Source: Wolfiporia cocos (Eukaryota > Basidiomycota > Agaricomycetes > Polyporales > Phaeolaceae). Taken from it: a DNA stretch of 64,000 nt. Shown piece by piece: positions 1 through 10,025 of this stretch. The number at the start of each line of letters is the position of its first letter. Positions within the stretch are counted from its first letter, which is position 1. The notes under the pieces are model-generated. The model made no database searches and had not been told where the DNA came from. It saw only the letters and a list, made by a program, of their open reading frames with translations. Where the stretch lies: contig JACCLO010000008.1 in assembly GCA_029448655.1 (NCBI GenBank), positions 3,534,001 through 3,598,000 on the forward strand, written 5' to 3'. Made by a program: the position numbers and the translations under genes.

Positions 1-18
1 TTCAGGACTTTCTATCTA

Positions 19-834
19 CTACAACTGGGGTTTGCCAAGGTTGAAGTTGAGACCGCTATGTACTAGATGTGTCTTTAAGTACGTAACGTGCTGTTTCACG
101 TCTAGGTCTCCAAAAACGTGCTCTACCCTCCTGAGGTATTTCTCGAGGCGGCGGAGATCTTCGTTCTTCATGGAGTCCTGACGGACCCTTTGCTCCAAGT
201 GTGTGGAGAGATCGTCGAAGTCGGTGATGAGCGTGGTGAATTTTGCTATGATGGGGGCCGTGGTGGTTGCGTCGGGGACTTTCCATAGCCGGAAAAGGTT
301 TTTGTGGGCGGCGTTCATCTGTTTGTCGACGTCCAAGAACCAGTCCCACTTTTTCTCCGTGCAGTGGACGTCCCTGGGGTTCGCAAGACCCCGCTTTTCG
401 ACCCACTCGGCCGGCATCCTAAGCTCCTCCACTCTCTCCATAAGCGACTTCTTTGGGGGTTCGATTCGCTCCCGAAGACTCCTCACCATCCTCTCTTCCT
501 CAACCCTCTTTCTGGCTGCCTCGGCGATTAGCTGATCCAGGCTTTGTTTTTGGATCCGAGCTTCGAGCTTCTCCTTTTGTCGTAGAAGCTTGTTGAGCTT
601 CTTCCGCCTGATGTCGTCGAGGGCGGCCTCGTGGTTGACCCTTCGGATTTCCTCCGGGTCGGGATTCGGCTTCTTGTAGAAGACGTCTTTGCCCTTTCGG
701 GACTTTCCTCGCTTTGGGGTTGTGACCGCGGAGATGCGGTCTTCGAGCGATTTAGAGGAGGCAATGTGCCATTCCTCGCGCTCCCCCGTAGCGGCGTTTC
801 TCGGGGTAACCGTGAAACGTGGTGCTTTCGGCAT
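19..834 (-). CDS. ORF1 of copy E, retroelement protein of unknown function
   Basis: A 271-residue open reading frame lies upstream of gag. It starts MPKAPRFTVTPRN and ends FNLGKPQL. The protein is very rich in Lys, Arg and Glu, with a long predicted helical, coiled-coil-like middle (about residues 68-130). A conserved block (CTEKKWDWF, near residue 160) is followed by a C-terminal part containing VRQDSMKNEDLRRLEKYL. It is nearly identical to ORF1 of copy B and clearly homologous to ORF1 of copy A, which has the same length. I recognise no protease, RT, integrase or zinc-knuckle motif. It precedes gag on the same transcript, so it could be an extra structural (capsid-like) or nucleic-acid-binding protein; that is inference. 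There are no internal stops. Confidence 0.8.
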   Translation of the reverse strand: MPKAPRFTVTPRNAATGEREEWHIASSKSLEDRISAVTTPKRGKSRKGKDVFYKKPNPDPEEIRRVNHEAALDDIRRKKLNKLLRQKEKLEARIQKQSLDQLIAEAARKRVEEERMVRSLRERIEPPKKSLMERVEELRMPAEWVEKRGLANPRDVHCTEKKWDWFLDVDKQMNAAHKNLFRLWKVPDATTTAPIIAKFTTLITDFDDLSTHLEQRVRQDSMKNEDLRRLEKYLRRVEHVFGDLDVKQHVTYLKTHLVHSGLNFNLGKPQL

Positions 835-1538
835 GACTACGTAAAAAAGAAGTCTAAGTAAGCTATTCTAGTGGAAATCACGCGGTCTTCTGTCGGGGCT
901 TATCGTCGCTTCTTGATGTGTCGTGCGCTTATCCTCCGGCGTCAATGGGCGCTCCGCCCTCGACCGGAGTTAGTGTCGGCGACTGGATGGCGTCTCTCTC
1001 ACGCTACCAGGTGGGGGATACAGCAGGTCGTCTTCCCTTGACGCCTGGGAATGCAGGATTTGGGGTGTTACACCCCGCATGTGCCCACGCCTCACTCCAG
1101 TTAGGTGGCTGCCAGTGTTTAAACCAAACCCATGCCCTGAGGGACTTAGAGGGCGCCAAGGCCAGAACTCTATCGTTCTGAAGCCGTATCGGCAGCGGTT
1201 CTAGGCAGGGCAGCTCGTGCCCACCATCCCAACTCTAAATAGAGTGGCCCCTGTGCGCCTGGGGATAGGCGAGAAGGTCGTCTCCGGCCCGGTCAAGACG
1301 TTACACCGTTGCCATCGATTCCCAACATATGGGGAAAGGCTTGACAGCCAGTCCCCTGGTTCCGCTTAAGCCTACGGTCCGGCTATTTGCCCGAAGGCGG
1401 TGATCCCCCAGAGCCCACTAAAGATACCCCGCTGCCTGGCGGCGAGCAGGGGTGCGCAGACGGCGACGAAAAACCCCTGAGAAGAAAAAAATCCCAGACC
1501 CTCAAAGAGGGCGGGGGCGAAAGCAAGTTCTATTCATA
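835..1538 (-). other. Leader of copy E with self-complementary primer-binding site
   Basis: About 700 nt separates the LTR from ORF1 and carries no gene. Next to the LTR, after one spacer base, is ATGAATAGAACT on the minus strand (1537-1526). This is the exact complement of AGTTCTATTCAT inside the LTR (1660-1649). The GC-rich remainder is nearly the same as the leader of copy B and similar in blocks to that of copy A, so it is probably structured RNA. Confidence 0.75.
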
Positions 1539-2157
1539 TAACACAAGATAACACTTACTTGTAATAGTTGCTTGGTTTGCTGGTTAGGCAGGATAGTTGT
1601 AAGAGTTAAGCAGGATACGCGGAGTGGTTAACTCGTAGTATGAATGCAATGAATAGAACTGAGGCAATAGCGCTCAGCAAGTCCAGTATATATACATGAT
1701 AAATAAGACCCCTAACAGTCTTATTAGATAATACTAATGTCCGTATTCGTAGGTACAAGTCCCCAGGTACCTAAGTACTTAGTAATATACGATAAATACA
1801 TATGCCGATCAAAACCGGGATATAGAAAGGCGACGTAGGCCGCGCGAATGGCGTTTTGCGCTCTTGTCATTACAAAGACGGGGCGTGACCAAAGCCCGGT
1901 CCGCTGACGTTTATACGCTGACTGCTTTCGGACGGAACGTCCGATTGGCTGGAACTAGACATGTGACTGATGGTAACTACTAATGATAAGATAAGACCGT
2001 CGTTACGGGAGATAACGCGGCCATCATTCGGCACGTATGTAACCGTTAACTTATGAACCAGATAAGCTAGTTATTGGTCTAGAAAGTCGTAGATAATTCG
2101 TAGAATTGCCGGAAAAATAGTAAGAAATATAGGGAAACTAGGAGAATTCTTGTGACA
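1539..2157 (-). repeat. 5' LTR of copy E (619 bp family)
   Basis: The LTR runs TGTCACAAGAATTC to CTTGTGTTA on the minus strand. It contains TATATATA (1694-1687), and 26 nt further on the presumed RNA start AGTTCTATTC (from 1660). Length and sequence match the LTRs of copy B. Confidence 0.92.
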
Positions 2158-2898
2158 CCGCCTAGTCTTGCACAGTTTGATGCAGACTTTCAGAAAGCCT
2201 TCGGAGCCATCGAAGAGGTACAGAAGGCGCGGAAGAAAATCCTGGACGTAACCCAGGACAGGAAGGACATCGATGATTATATCACCGAGTTCAACAACTT
2301 GGCCGGAAAGGCCCAGTACGACCGATACAGCGCGGACGAAAATGCGCTGCTCATAACCCTCTTCGAGAAAGGGTTACCCGAACATACGACCCGATACATC
2401 ATCGGCGTCCGGCCGCTACCAGCGACCATTGATGAATGGCAGTCCGCTGCCTCGTACTATGAAAATACGTACAAAATATTCTTGAAACGGGACAAACCGT
2501 TTGTCAAGAAAAAGGCTTGGCAAGCCTCGAACCAGAAGGATGGACGCACTAGTGCTCCACAGATAACCGCACCGAAAGATCCAAATGCGATGGATGTAGA
2601 TCGAATGACCACCCAGGAAAGGGACGATCACATCAAGAAGGGAAAATGTTTCACCTGTCATCAGCCAGGGCATATGTCGCGAGACTGCCCGAAGAAGCCG
2701 AGGAAGCCAGCCCGCCCTAGGCGGACTACTCGAAAGACCGAAGAAGAAGAAGCCGAGCAAGAAGCTCGCATTGAAGAAGTCTCTGAGGAAGAGACTGAAT
2801 ACATCACCGCTAACAGAGCGGTCACAGCAATTAGGGCCCTGAAAGCCAAGAACCCCAAGCTCCTAGCACGGCTCGTAGAAGAACAGGATTTTGCCTAG
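2158..2898 (+). pseudogene. Gag, 5'-truncated by copy E
   Basis: About 246 residues of a Ty3/Gypsy Gag. A helical capsid-type segment (about the first 125 residues; blocks such as YITEFNNLAGKAQYD and LFEKGLPEHT are typical of retrotransposon Gag) is followed by a linker and one canonical CX2CX4HX4C zinc knuckle, CFTCHQPGHMSRDC. A basic then acidic tail follows, ending EEQDFA and TAG. The N-terminus is missing because an LTR ends at 2157. The knuckle differs from the unusual CHHC knuckle of copies A, B and D, so this is a separate lineage. Protease sequence continues in the -1 frame across the stop, as expected for frameshift-linked gag-pol. Confidence 0.85.
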
Positions 2899-3646
2899 GA
2901 GGGAAGCCCACGGTCTTACCCTCCGAAAAAGCAGCGCATGTAATTACCTCGTTTGAGAAGAATCGATCCCTCTTCATCCCGGTAATCATGACGCTGGCAA
3001 AACCCGTGAAGTGCAATGCACTAATCGACTCAGGAGCAATGTCGAACCTGATCCACAGTAGAGTGGTAGAAAAATACAAGGTGCCCACGCAACCCTTGAA
3101 GAACCCGATCATCGTCAAAAATGTTGACGGAACAGAAAACAAAGATGGGCAAATAGACCGAGAAGCCACCATACTACTACGATATCCGAAGACCCAGAAA
3201 ACGCGAAAAGTCCAATTCCTGGTAGGATCAATCGGAACAGAGAATATGATTCTAGGGTATGGATGGCTAAAAGACGAAAACCCCACAATCGACTGGAAGG
3301 ACCAAACAGTCGATGTACGATCAATACTAGGGGCAGAAGAAAAGAAACAGGAAGCCACGATCCGAATGGATACGGTGGAGATGGTAGTTGCCCTAGAAGG
3401 CAGAAGGGAAAATTCCAACAAGGGGGACCCAAGAATCTGCAGGGTATGACCTTTACGCCGCAGAAGAAACCGAGATTCCCGCCGAAGGATGGAAACTCGT
3501 CTCCACATGAGTAAAAATGAAGATCACGAAGGGATCATATGGAAGGCTGGCCGGACGATCAGGCAACACCCTCAGACACGGATTGGTAGTACAAGCCGGA
3601 GTCATAGACTCGGACTACCGAGGAGACGTCGGAGCCATCGTCTTCA
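2899..3646 (+). pseudogene. Protease-dUTPase fragment
   Basis: The protease part is open from about 2899 in the -1 frame relative to gag. It has the catalytic motif LIDSGAMSNLI (about 3021-3053) and the C-terminal flap region MILGYGWLKDENPTIDW. From about 3385 the sequence becomes the linker and dUTPase seen at the end of pol in copies A-D: after a frame slip near 3405 it reads [18 protein letters not shown] (motif 1). A TGA at about 3508-3510 interrupts the frame. It then continues with a degraded motif 2 (AGRSGN) and with motif 3, AGVIDSDYRGDV (about 3595-3630). Motifs 4 and 5 are absent because the LTR follows. The gene is therefore broken. In living elements the protease would mature Gag-Pol and the dUTPase would remove dUTP. 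Confidence 0.75.
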
Positions 3647-4219
3647 TGTCACGGATGTGCCCAGGGAGGCCACTGTACTTCTCTCGCTATAGGTTCCATA
3701 TGCGGCACTAGGCGTACGCCGTGTCTCTGGTCCTCAGCCACCTCCTCGTGCGTCTCTCTAGTTTGTTGGTCACCTGACTGTTAGGTTAGCGCTGTAGGGT
3801 AGCGCGCGCCTCAGGTATCACACGTTATGGTCACACTAGTTACATGCGTCACTGTAGTTACATATATCATGTGCTCTCTTAGTTACGGCGCACAGGCCAT
3901 CACTTTAGGGCGGCCATTACTGGCCAGCTACACATGTATAAGTACGACGGATGAGGACTTACATCCTCATCCTTGAGATTCTCGTCAATGCACTATTGTG
4001 CCTCTCTTACAACTTTCCTGTGTGCGCTCTGGCCCGGGGCCCCTCTATGACTAGCTTGTCTGTGTGCCGCCATGTTACGTCGCCACTAGGAGTCCTTGGG
4101 CAGTGTTCACCCTTGGTACAGCCGACCTGGTCACCGCTGGCGCGGTCGCGCACCGCCTTGTTAGGTGTATAGGATCTCCCCAGTTGCCTGGGTCCGCACA
4201 GACGTGTAAGTCTGTGACA
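3647..4219 (+). repeat. LTR, probably 3' LTR of the compact element
   Basis: The repeat runs TGTCACGGATG to GTCTGTGACA. Internal promoter-like features are a TATA-like ATGTATAAG (about 3934-3942) and an inverted repeat GGATGAGG/CCTCATCC (3949-3956, 3964-3971) where other LTRs in this window have their RNA start. The flanking five bases do not match (CTTCA against ACGTT), so it is not a simple solo LTR. It is best read as the 3' LTR of the element to its left, with the partner outside the window. Confidence 0.65.
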
Positions 4220-5156
4220 ACGTTCTGGGCGGAACTGCAAGCCCAATGCAAACACGAGCCTTGCCACCGCATCTTCCTCACGACACACACGGTACATGGG
4301 CCCTTTTTATTTACACGTCCATGCTCATCAAAGCTGATCATCGCGCCGCCGGACACATCTCACGACAACAGGCCATCAAGGCCGACCTGGAGGTCTGTTT
4401 CGACGCGTCGAACCCCTACGTGCCGAAAATCACGTTGAGGGTGTTCGCAAGGCACCTCGCCAACACAATACACGGCCACATCTTCGGCACCATCATCGTC
4501 GACGAGGCGCACGTCGCCCGAAACCCGAAGATGATGTTCGCGGCGATCAACAACCTGCGGCGGATGAGTGGCGGGACGGTCATCGCGATGACGGCGACGC
4601 CGCTTCTGACGCGTCTTGGGGTGAGCTTGCGTTTCTTTCCTTTCACAGGGGGGCCGAGGGCTGACGGCGAAGCGCATCTTAGGATCTGTGGAACCTCGGC
4701 CACCTGATGGGCGTGGAAGGGTTCGGCAAGGAGAAGCTGGAGGACCTCAAGGCGATGGAGCGGGACCTCTCGTCGGCACTGCGTCGGGACCGGCGGAGAC
4801 TGAAGCAGTCGGAGCAGTCTAACGAAGTGCTGGACCGCATCGCTCACGGACGGAGCATACATGCGAAATCGGCGTACCTCAGCGTGGTGGCCGAGAAGAT
4901 GGAGACGCTCCGCGACCGGTTTGCAGGCTCGATCGTTTGGCGGACGGTGAACTCTCTGGACTTCAAGGGAGATCCAATCTCTGGGCTGCCGATGTACCAC
5001 GAGCACATCATTCAGCGGCCGCTGCTGGAGTGGGAGCAGCCGTTCTTTGACATGGTCGCGCACGATCTCATGGTCGACGACCACCTCGGGACGGCAAATC
5101 AGATCTTTACGGGCAAGGTGAGTGCTTGCTTCATCGACTGTTGGAGTCAGAGATGG

Positions 5157-5645
5157 GGAGGGAGGCAGAGAAATTTATCGCAGTTCGATCTTGAACAGTG
5201 TGGCCGTCCGACCATGTCGGACACGGACGTCCATCGCTGCGTTGGGTCACATGACGCCTTGGGCGCCTACCCAGCAGTGGACATCCGCGTCCGACATGGT
5301 CGGGCGGCAGCGCTGTCCAAGATCGAGCTTGCCATTTGATGGAGGCAGGCGAATTTTATTATCGCTGCTCGATCTTGGACAGCGTGGCCGTCCGACCATG
5401 TTGGACGCGGCCGTCCACCGCTGGGTGGGGTCACGTGACGTCTTAGACGCCCCACCCAGCGGTGGACATGTGCGTCCGACATGGTCGGACGGCCACGCTG
5501 TCCAAGATCGAGCAGCGATAATAAAATTCGCCTGCCTCTCTCAAATGGCACGCTCGATCTTGGACAGTGCTGCCGCCCGACCATGTCGGACGGCCGTGCT
5601 GTCCAAGATCGAGCTGCGAAAAAATTCGCCGCTGCCACATTACGG
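5157..5645. repeat. Nested foldback (MITE-like) elements inside a helicase intron
   Basis: Three long inverted repeats built from the same core (CTCGATCTTGGACAGCGTG, then CCGTCCGACCATGTCGGAC) fill the intron 5118-5694. The outer arms are about 5157-5215 and 5585-5645. Inside lies a second complete hairpin (about 5332-5550) with arms of roughly 110 nt meeting around 5432-5445. The left part (5167-5330) is itself hairpin-like. This looks like one foldback inserted in the loop of another. Neighbouring introns of this gene are 53-62 nt, so the insertions explain the 577-nt size. Confidence 0.8.
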
Positions 5646-6282
5646 CTTGCTTCTGGATGCCGTCGACTGGCTGACTGATCCAACCCACCGGCAGAAATTC
5701 TACCTCGGAATCAGGCGAGTGATCACCCATCCGGGGTGTCACTTCCCGCCTCAGATTCCGGGGCCAGGAGCAATGAACCCGTCGTCGAAGATCGATTCGC
5801 TCATCACTCTGCTCAAGAACCACCTCGGGCGCGACAACGCTCAGCCCATGAAGTTCAACGAAGACTCCCAGCAGCTGGTGATCGACGAGGATCACGTCCT
5901 GGACGAGCGTGTCGCCGGCCTTCGCCCAGACAAAATCATCGTATACTGTGCGTTCCCGTCCAATATCCCCATGATCGCCCCGGTAAGTGTCGACAGCGGC
6001 CGCCCGACGTTAGTCTGACCGCTCCCCGTTGACAGTTTCTCCAGGAACATAACATCGAATATCTGCGGGTCGTCGGTCAAGGGATGAGCGTCAAGCAGCG
6101 GTCGGTCAATCTGGAGCGCTTCCGCAAGAGCGGGGTTGACGGCCCCCGCGTGCTGCTGCTTTCCGGCGTCGGGATGGTCGGCCTCAACATCGCCGACGCG
6201 AACATCCTCATCATCATGGTACGTCCGTTTTCCTTCTTGAACGTGCTCGCGCGCTGAAGGCGCGACGACAGGACACTCTCTG

Positions 6283-6895
6283 TAACACAAGATAACACTT
6301 ACTTGTAATGATCTTGGTATTGCTGGTTAGGCAAGAGATAAAGCAGTTGTTAAGCAGGATACGTTGAGTGGTTAACTCGTAGTATGAATGCAATGAATAG
6401 AACTGAGGCAATAGCGCTCAGCAAGGCTAGTATATATACATGATAAATAAGACCCCTAACAGTCTTTTATACTAATGTCCGTATTCGTATGTACAAGTCC
6501 CCAGGTACCTAAGTACTGAGTAATACGCGATAAATACATATGCCGATCAAAACCGGGATATAGAAAGGTGGCATAAGCCGCACGAATGGCGTTTTGCGCT
6601 CTTGTCATTACAAAGATGGGGCGTGACCAAAGCCTGGTCCGCTGACGTTTATACGCTGACTGCTTCCGGACAGAATGTCCGATTGGCTAGAACTAGACAT
6701 GTGACTGATGGTAACTACTAGTGATAAGATAAGACCGTCGTTACGGGAGATAACGCGGCCATCATTCGGCACGTATGTAACCGTTAACTTATGAACCAGA
6801 TAAGCTAGATATTGGTCTAGAAAGTCGTAGATAATTCGTAGAATTGCCGGAAAAATAGTAAGAAATATAGGGAAACTAGGAGAATTCTTGTGACA
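6283..6895 (-). repeat. Solo LTR (619-bp family) in helicase exon
   Basis: An LTR of the E/B/D family in minus orientation with no internal region, flanked by the 5-bp TSD CTCTG (6278-6282 and 6896-6900). It interrupts the helicase between motifs V and VI. It arose by recombination between two LTRs of a full element. Confidence 0.93.
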
Positions 6896-8598
6896 CTCTG
6901 GTCGGCGCAAGAAGACGGACAGCTGATCGGACGGCTCTGGCGACACCCGCAACCGAAGCGGGTCCACGTCTATCGGCTGATCGTGGCGGGCACCCCGGAC
7001 GTCTTCCTGAACAACATCTCGTTCGAAAAGGGATACATGCACAAGGCGTTCACGGAGGCGAGCTCGACGCTCAGTAAGTGGACTGATACTCATGGGGGGG
7101 CGGCATGACTGATCAGCCGACTCACACAGGGGAACTCTTCGCACGTGCGAGCAATCGGGACACCTTCAGCAGCGACGACGAGATCGAGTTCGACGAGGAC
7201 AGCGGCGAGATCATTGACGGCGTCGACGATATCATCGGCCCGAAGGCCAAGGGCAAGTCCAGGGCAAAGAGCACCGGTGGAAAGAAGAAGAAGACGGCGA
7301 CGACGATGAAGAAGTCGACGACGGCGACCACGGGGGACACTGCCTCTAGTTCGAAGACCCGCGCGGATGCCACCGTCGCAGATGCCGGCATGGACGACAG
7401 CAACGAGGAGTTGCTGCGGGTACCTGAGAAGCGGACACAGAAGCGGACGCAGAAGAACAAGGCGGTCATCATGTCGGACGACGAAAGCGACCCGTCGGCG
7501 AGCGGCACCACGGCCCTCGACCAGGGCACTGTGCTCGTGAAATCCACCCCAGAGCCTTCGCAGGCCAAGACTCGCCCCGCCCCCCGTCCCCGCTACGCGT
7601 CGAAGGCCCGGTCGCAGAGCAAGGAATCGTTCCCGGTGTCGTCGCAGGCATCTCAAGCCCGCTCGTCTGAGGACTCGTCTGAGGACAATAGAAGCTCGGC
7701 CATGGCCAGCAACCGCGACGACGAGTCCCGTCGAGCCACGCCCAAGCCCCAGCCGACCATGCCCTACAACAAAGAGTCTCACCAATCCACGCCCCGCAAC
7801 GACGAGTCCCGCGAGCAGACGCCCGTCGCTGGGCAGAACGCTGGACTTGAGGACGACGTCGCGGACTTGCCACCGGACGTCATCGCGACTTCGGACGTGG
7901 ACAAACAGTCGATCCAGTCCTCGCACCAAGAGGGCGAGGACATGGGCGCGCTGCCTGAGAGTCTCCTCACGCAATTCCGTAAGTCGCTCGTTTTTCATGG
8001 CCGGACGTGTCGCTGACGGACTGGCTGACCGACTGCAGCCGAGGACGTGCTCGACGCTCATGCGGTGTTCGACAGCATCAGCGCTGGAAGCGACGAGGAA
8101 GGCAACGGCAACGGCGGTGACGACGGCGACCGCGACAATGACCACAACGACCACATCGACACCGGCAACTCCGACAATGGCAGTCACGGCAAGGGCAGCT
8201 CGAGCTCTCCACAGGCCGGCAACAAGCGCTACCGCAAGTCCCTCGACAACGAGGAGAGGAAGAAACGCAAGGCCGAGGGGTGGTCGACGGTCGCGAACGC
8301 GAGGGAGTCGTCGCAGCCGGGATTCGGGCGACACCATGCCGACGCCCACCAGGAAGTCTACCCGTCGCGGTGACCGCAGGGGCGGTGCCTGATCGTGGGT
8401 CTTGCGTACTCTGTATTGTTTTCCGCGCGCGCTCGAAGCGCAAATTGTACTACTACATCGTGATCTGGAAATATGACGCTGGTATTGTCATCGATGCCTT
8501 AGGAGCCGGAAAGTGATGCGGGCTGTAAAATTAGTGGGCCCGCCGACCAAACGATTGAAACTTGCAAGCGCAAAACTGCCGACAAAGGAAAACACACG

Positions 8599-9694
8599 TG
8601 TCACAGATTTATCTGGGACTTACAGCATTTTTCCTATGATTATAGCAATTTACCTGGAAATTACACGTCTAACTACAAGTTATCTACGGGTTAACTCCCA
8701 TTGCCACCACGACAAGCTCTTAACTGGGCTTATCAACCACATGACTAGCTTACGTAACGCTACGGTACAACCACGTCCAATAGCAACACTACAGCATACG
8801 TCATATAGGTCTCGCCCGTCAGAGCAAGACCAGCCATGTCATAGATCTTAGATCATAATGATAGGCCGAGCACGGCACGCTCGCATAATAATGTCCATAT
8901 GTACAAACAGTGCCTCGTGGCCTTGTACTATTGGGTCGGCCTTCCCCGCTTCCCACCGCCGTAAGATCCTTGATCACAATGGCACCCCAGGCGCGCCACG
9001 CCTTCGCATAATAATGGCAACACGGCCAAATAGCACTATATTAGCATCAAGGCAATATCGCTATAGGCTCGGCCTTCTCGGCCATCCCACGGACTCGGCG
9101 CTCTCCAAGTCCCGGGCTTCTGCCATCACGGCGTTGCCCAAACACCGGTCCTCACCTCACGGCTAAGACCGCCATATGTTCCGGTAACCATCCGGTCCGG
9201 ACATACCACATGCTACGGTGCTTGTTGGCCCAATAGCATTACGACCTCGGCGTCTCGCCTTGGTCAGCCCACGATGACCGGCCAATTGCCATTATACCTC
9301 ACGGTATCCGGCAACCGGCATCCCTTATACCCGGGCTGCACCCGTATTCACATGTCCATCTAACGATGAGACCACACGCTCTCTCTTTCACCATTGGCTC
9401 GGCCATTACCGGCGGGTCACGGCCTTTGTAGAGTAGTCGTACCACTTGGTCGCCCTTATGGCAATCAAGCCCACACTCCTTATCGGGCATGCACTATACA
9501 GTAGCACATGACCCGTTATATTTGTGTATATAAGTAGGGCCTTGACGGCCTATAACTCTAGTTCTATTCTTCTCGGCGTACGCCGTAGAAGAACCTCCCA
9601 CCTCCTACGTCGTCTGATAACCTCTTCCTCACCTAAGTCGCCTAGTTCATCGCAGGATACTGGCTTGGTGAGTCCCACAGAGCCATCTGTGTCA
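8599..9694 (+). repeat. Solo LTR, long 1,096-bp family
   Basis: The LTR runs TGTCACAGATTTATCTGGG to CATCTGTGTCA, with the TSD ACACG (8594-8598 and 9695-9699). A TATATAAG box is present near 9530. A second copy of the same length, in the opposite orientation, lies at 61887-62982. The 225 bases between the helicase stop and this LTR (8374-8598) show nothing else. Confidence 0.92.
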
Positions 9695-9734
9695 ACACGA
9701 ACGTCGAGATCTTGTAGATTCACTTCAGTTTGAT

Positions 9735-10025
9735 GACCAGAGGGCCAGCTCAACATCCGGCTATTTGGAGCAGAGAGGCATAAAAGCTCGCTAGGTCGAC
9801 TTTGACACCCTCGTCCGTCCGACCATGTCGGACGCGGATGTCCACCACTGAGTGGGCGTCTAGGAAGGATCGCTAAAAAGTTGGCGAGCTCAAAGTCAAC
9901 AGGCATGGGCGACCGGCCATGTCGGACGCGGATGTCCATCGCTGGATGGGCGTCTGGCACATCACATGACCTGACTCAGTGGTGGACATCCTCGTCCGAC
10001 ATGGTCGGACGCCGTGCCCGTCTCA
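9735..10025. repeat. Foldback element, second locus
   Basis: The segment contains the core CGACCATGTCGGACGCGG three times in both orientations (about 9820, 9918 and, inverted, 9985-10010). It includes ATCGCTAAAAAGTTGGCGAG, whose reverse complement occurs at 13585-13610. The left flank (9735-9800) also resembles 13383-13460, so the two loci share host sequence as well as foldbacks. Confidence 0.65.

Larger units (their letters stand above)
1..2157 (-). mobile_element. Ty3/Gypsy chromovirus copy E (5' part only)
   Basis: This is the 5' end of a chromovirus lying on the minus strand: 5' LTR (1539-2157), leader with primer-binding site, and the first open reading frame (19-834). The rest of the element lies left of the window. 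The first bases, on the minus strand, are the start of the small repeat that in copy B separates ORF1 from gag, so the copy very probably continues as B does. It is inserted in the gag gene of a different element that resumes at 2158; the first five bases there (CCGCC) are the expected TSD, but the other copy is outside the window. It belongs to the same family as B and D. Confidence 0.9.
2158..3646 (+). mobile_element. Remnant of a compact gag-protease-dUTPase Gypsy-type element
   Basis: Gag with a classical zinc knuckle is followed in another frame by an aspartic protease and then immediately by a dUTPase, with no RT, RNase H or integrase between. This differs from copies A-D, where dUTPase ends pol. 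Either the polymerase part was deleted, or this is a non-autonomous architecture. The 5' part of gag is cut off by copy E. The dUTPase stops where an LTR begins (3647). Confidence 0.75.
4220..8373 (+). pseudogene. SNF2-family helicase gene, 5'-truncated and split by a solo LTR
   Basis: Superfamily 2 (SNF2/Rad54-like) ATPase. Visible motifs: II in IIVDEAHVARN (about 4495), III in MTATPL (about 4588), the DLWNLGHLMG block, then RecA lobe 2 with IIVYCAF, VLLLSGVGMVGLNIADA (motif V) and QLIGRLWRHPQ (motif VI). The acidic, Ser/Lys-rich tail (7130-8373) ends VYPSR. Introns I infer: 4621-4682, 5118-5694, 5983-6035, 6219-6271, 7074-7129, 7979-8038, all GT-AG. Motif I (Walker A) is not visible; the 5' exons are presumably beyond the LTR at 3647-4219, and the 4220-4380 exon structure is unclear. 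A solo LTR (6283-6895) cuts the exon between GLNIADANILIIM and LWSAQED; mentally removing it plus one CTCTG copy leaves one continuous frame. Family members remodel chromatin or translocate on DNA; the target here is unknown. Confidence 0.75.

Noticed and set aside
3647..4219. Solo LTR in the helicase gene
   Set aside because: The five flanking bases differ on the two sides, so a simple insertion is not supported; interpreted as the 3' LTR of the element on its left.
7090..8349. 419-codon minus-strand frame opposite the helicase tail
   Set aside because: Low-complexity Val/Arg/Leu reading of the complement of an Asp/Lys-rich coding tail; no motif.
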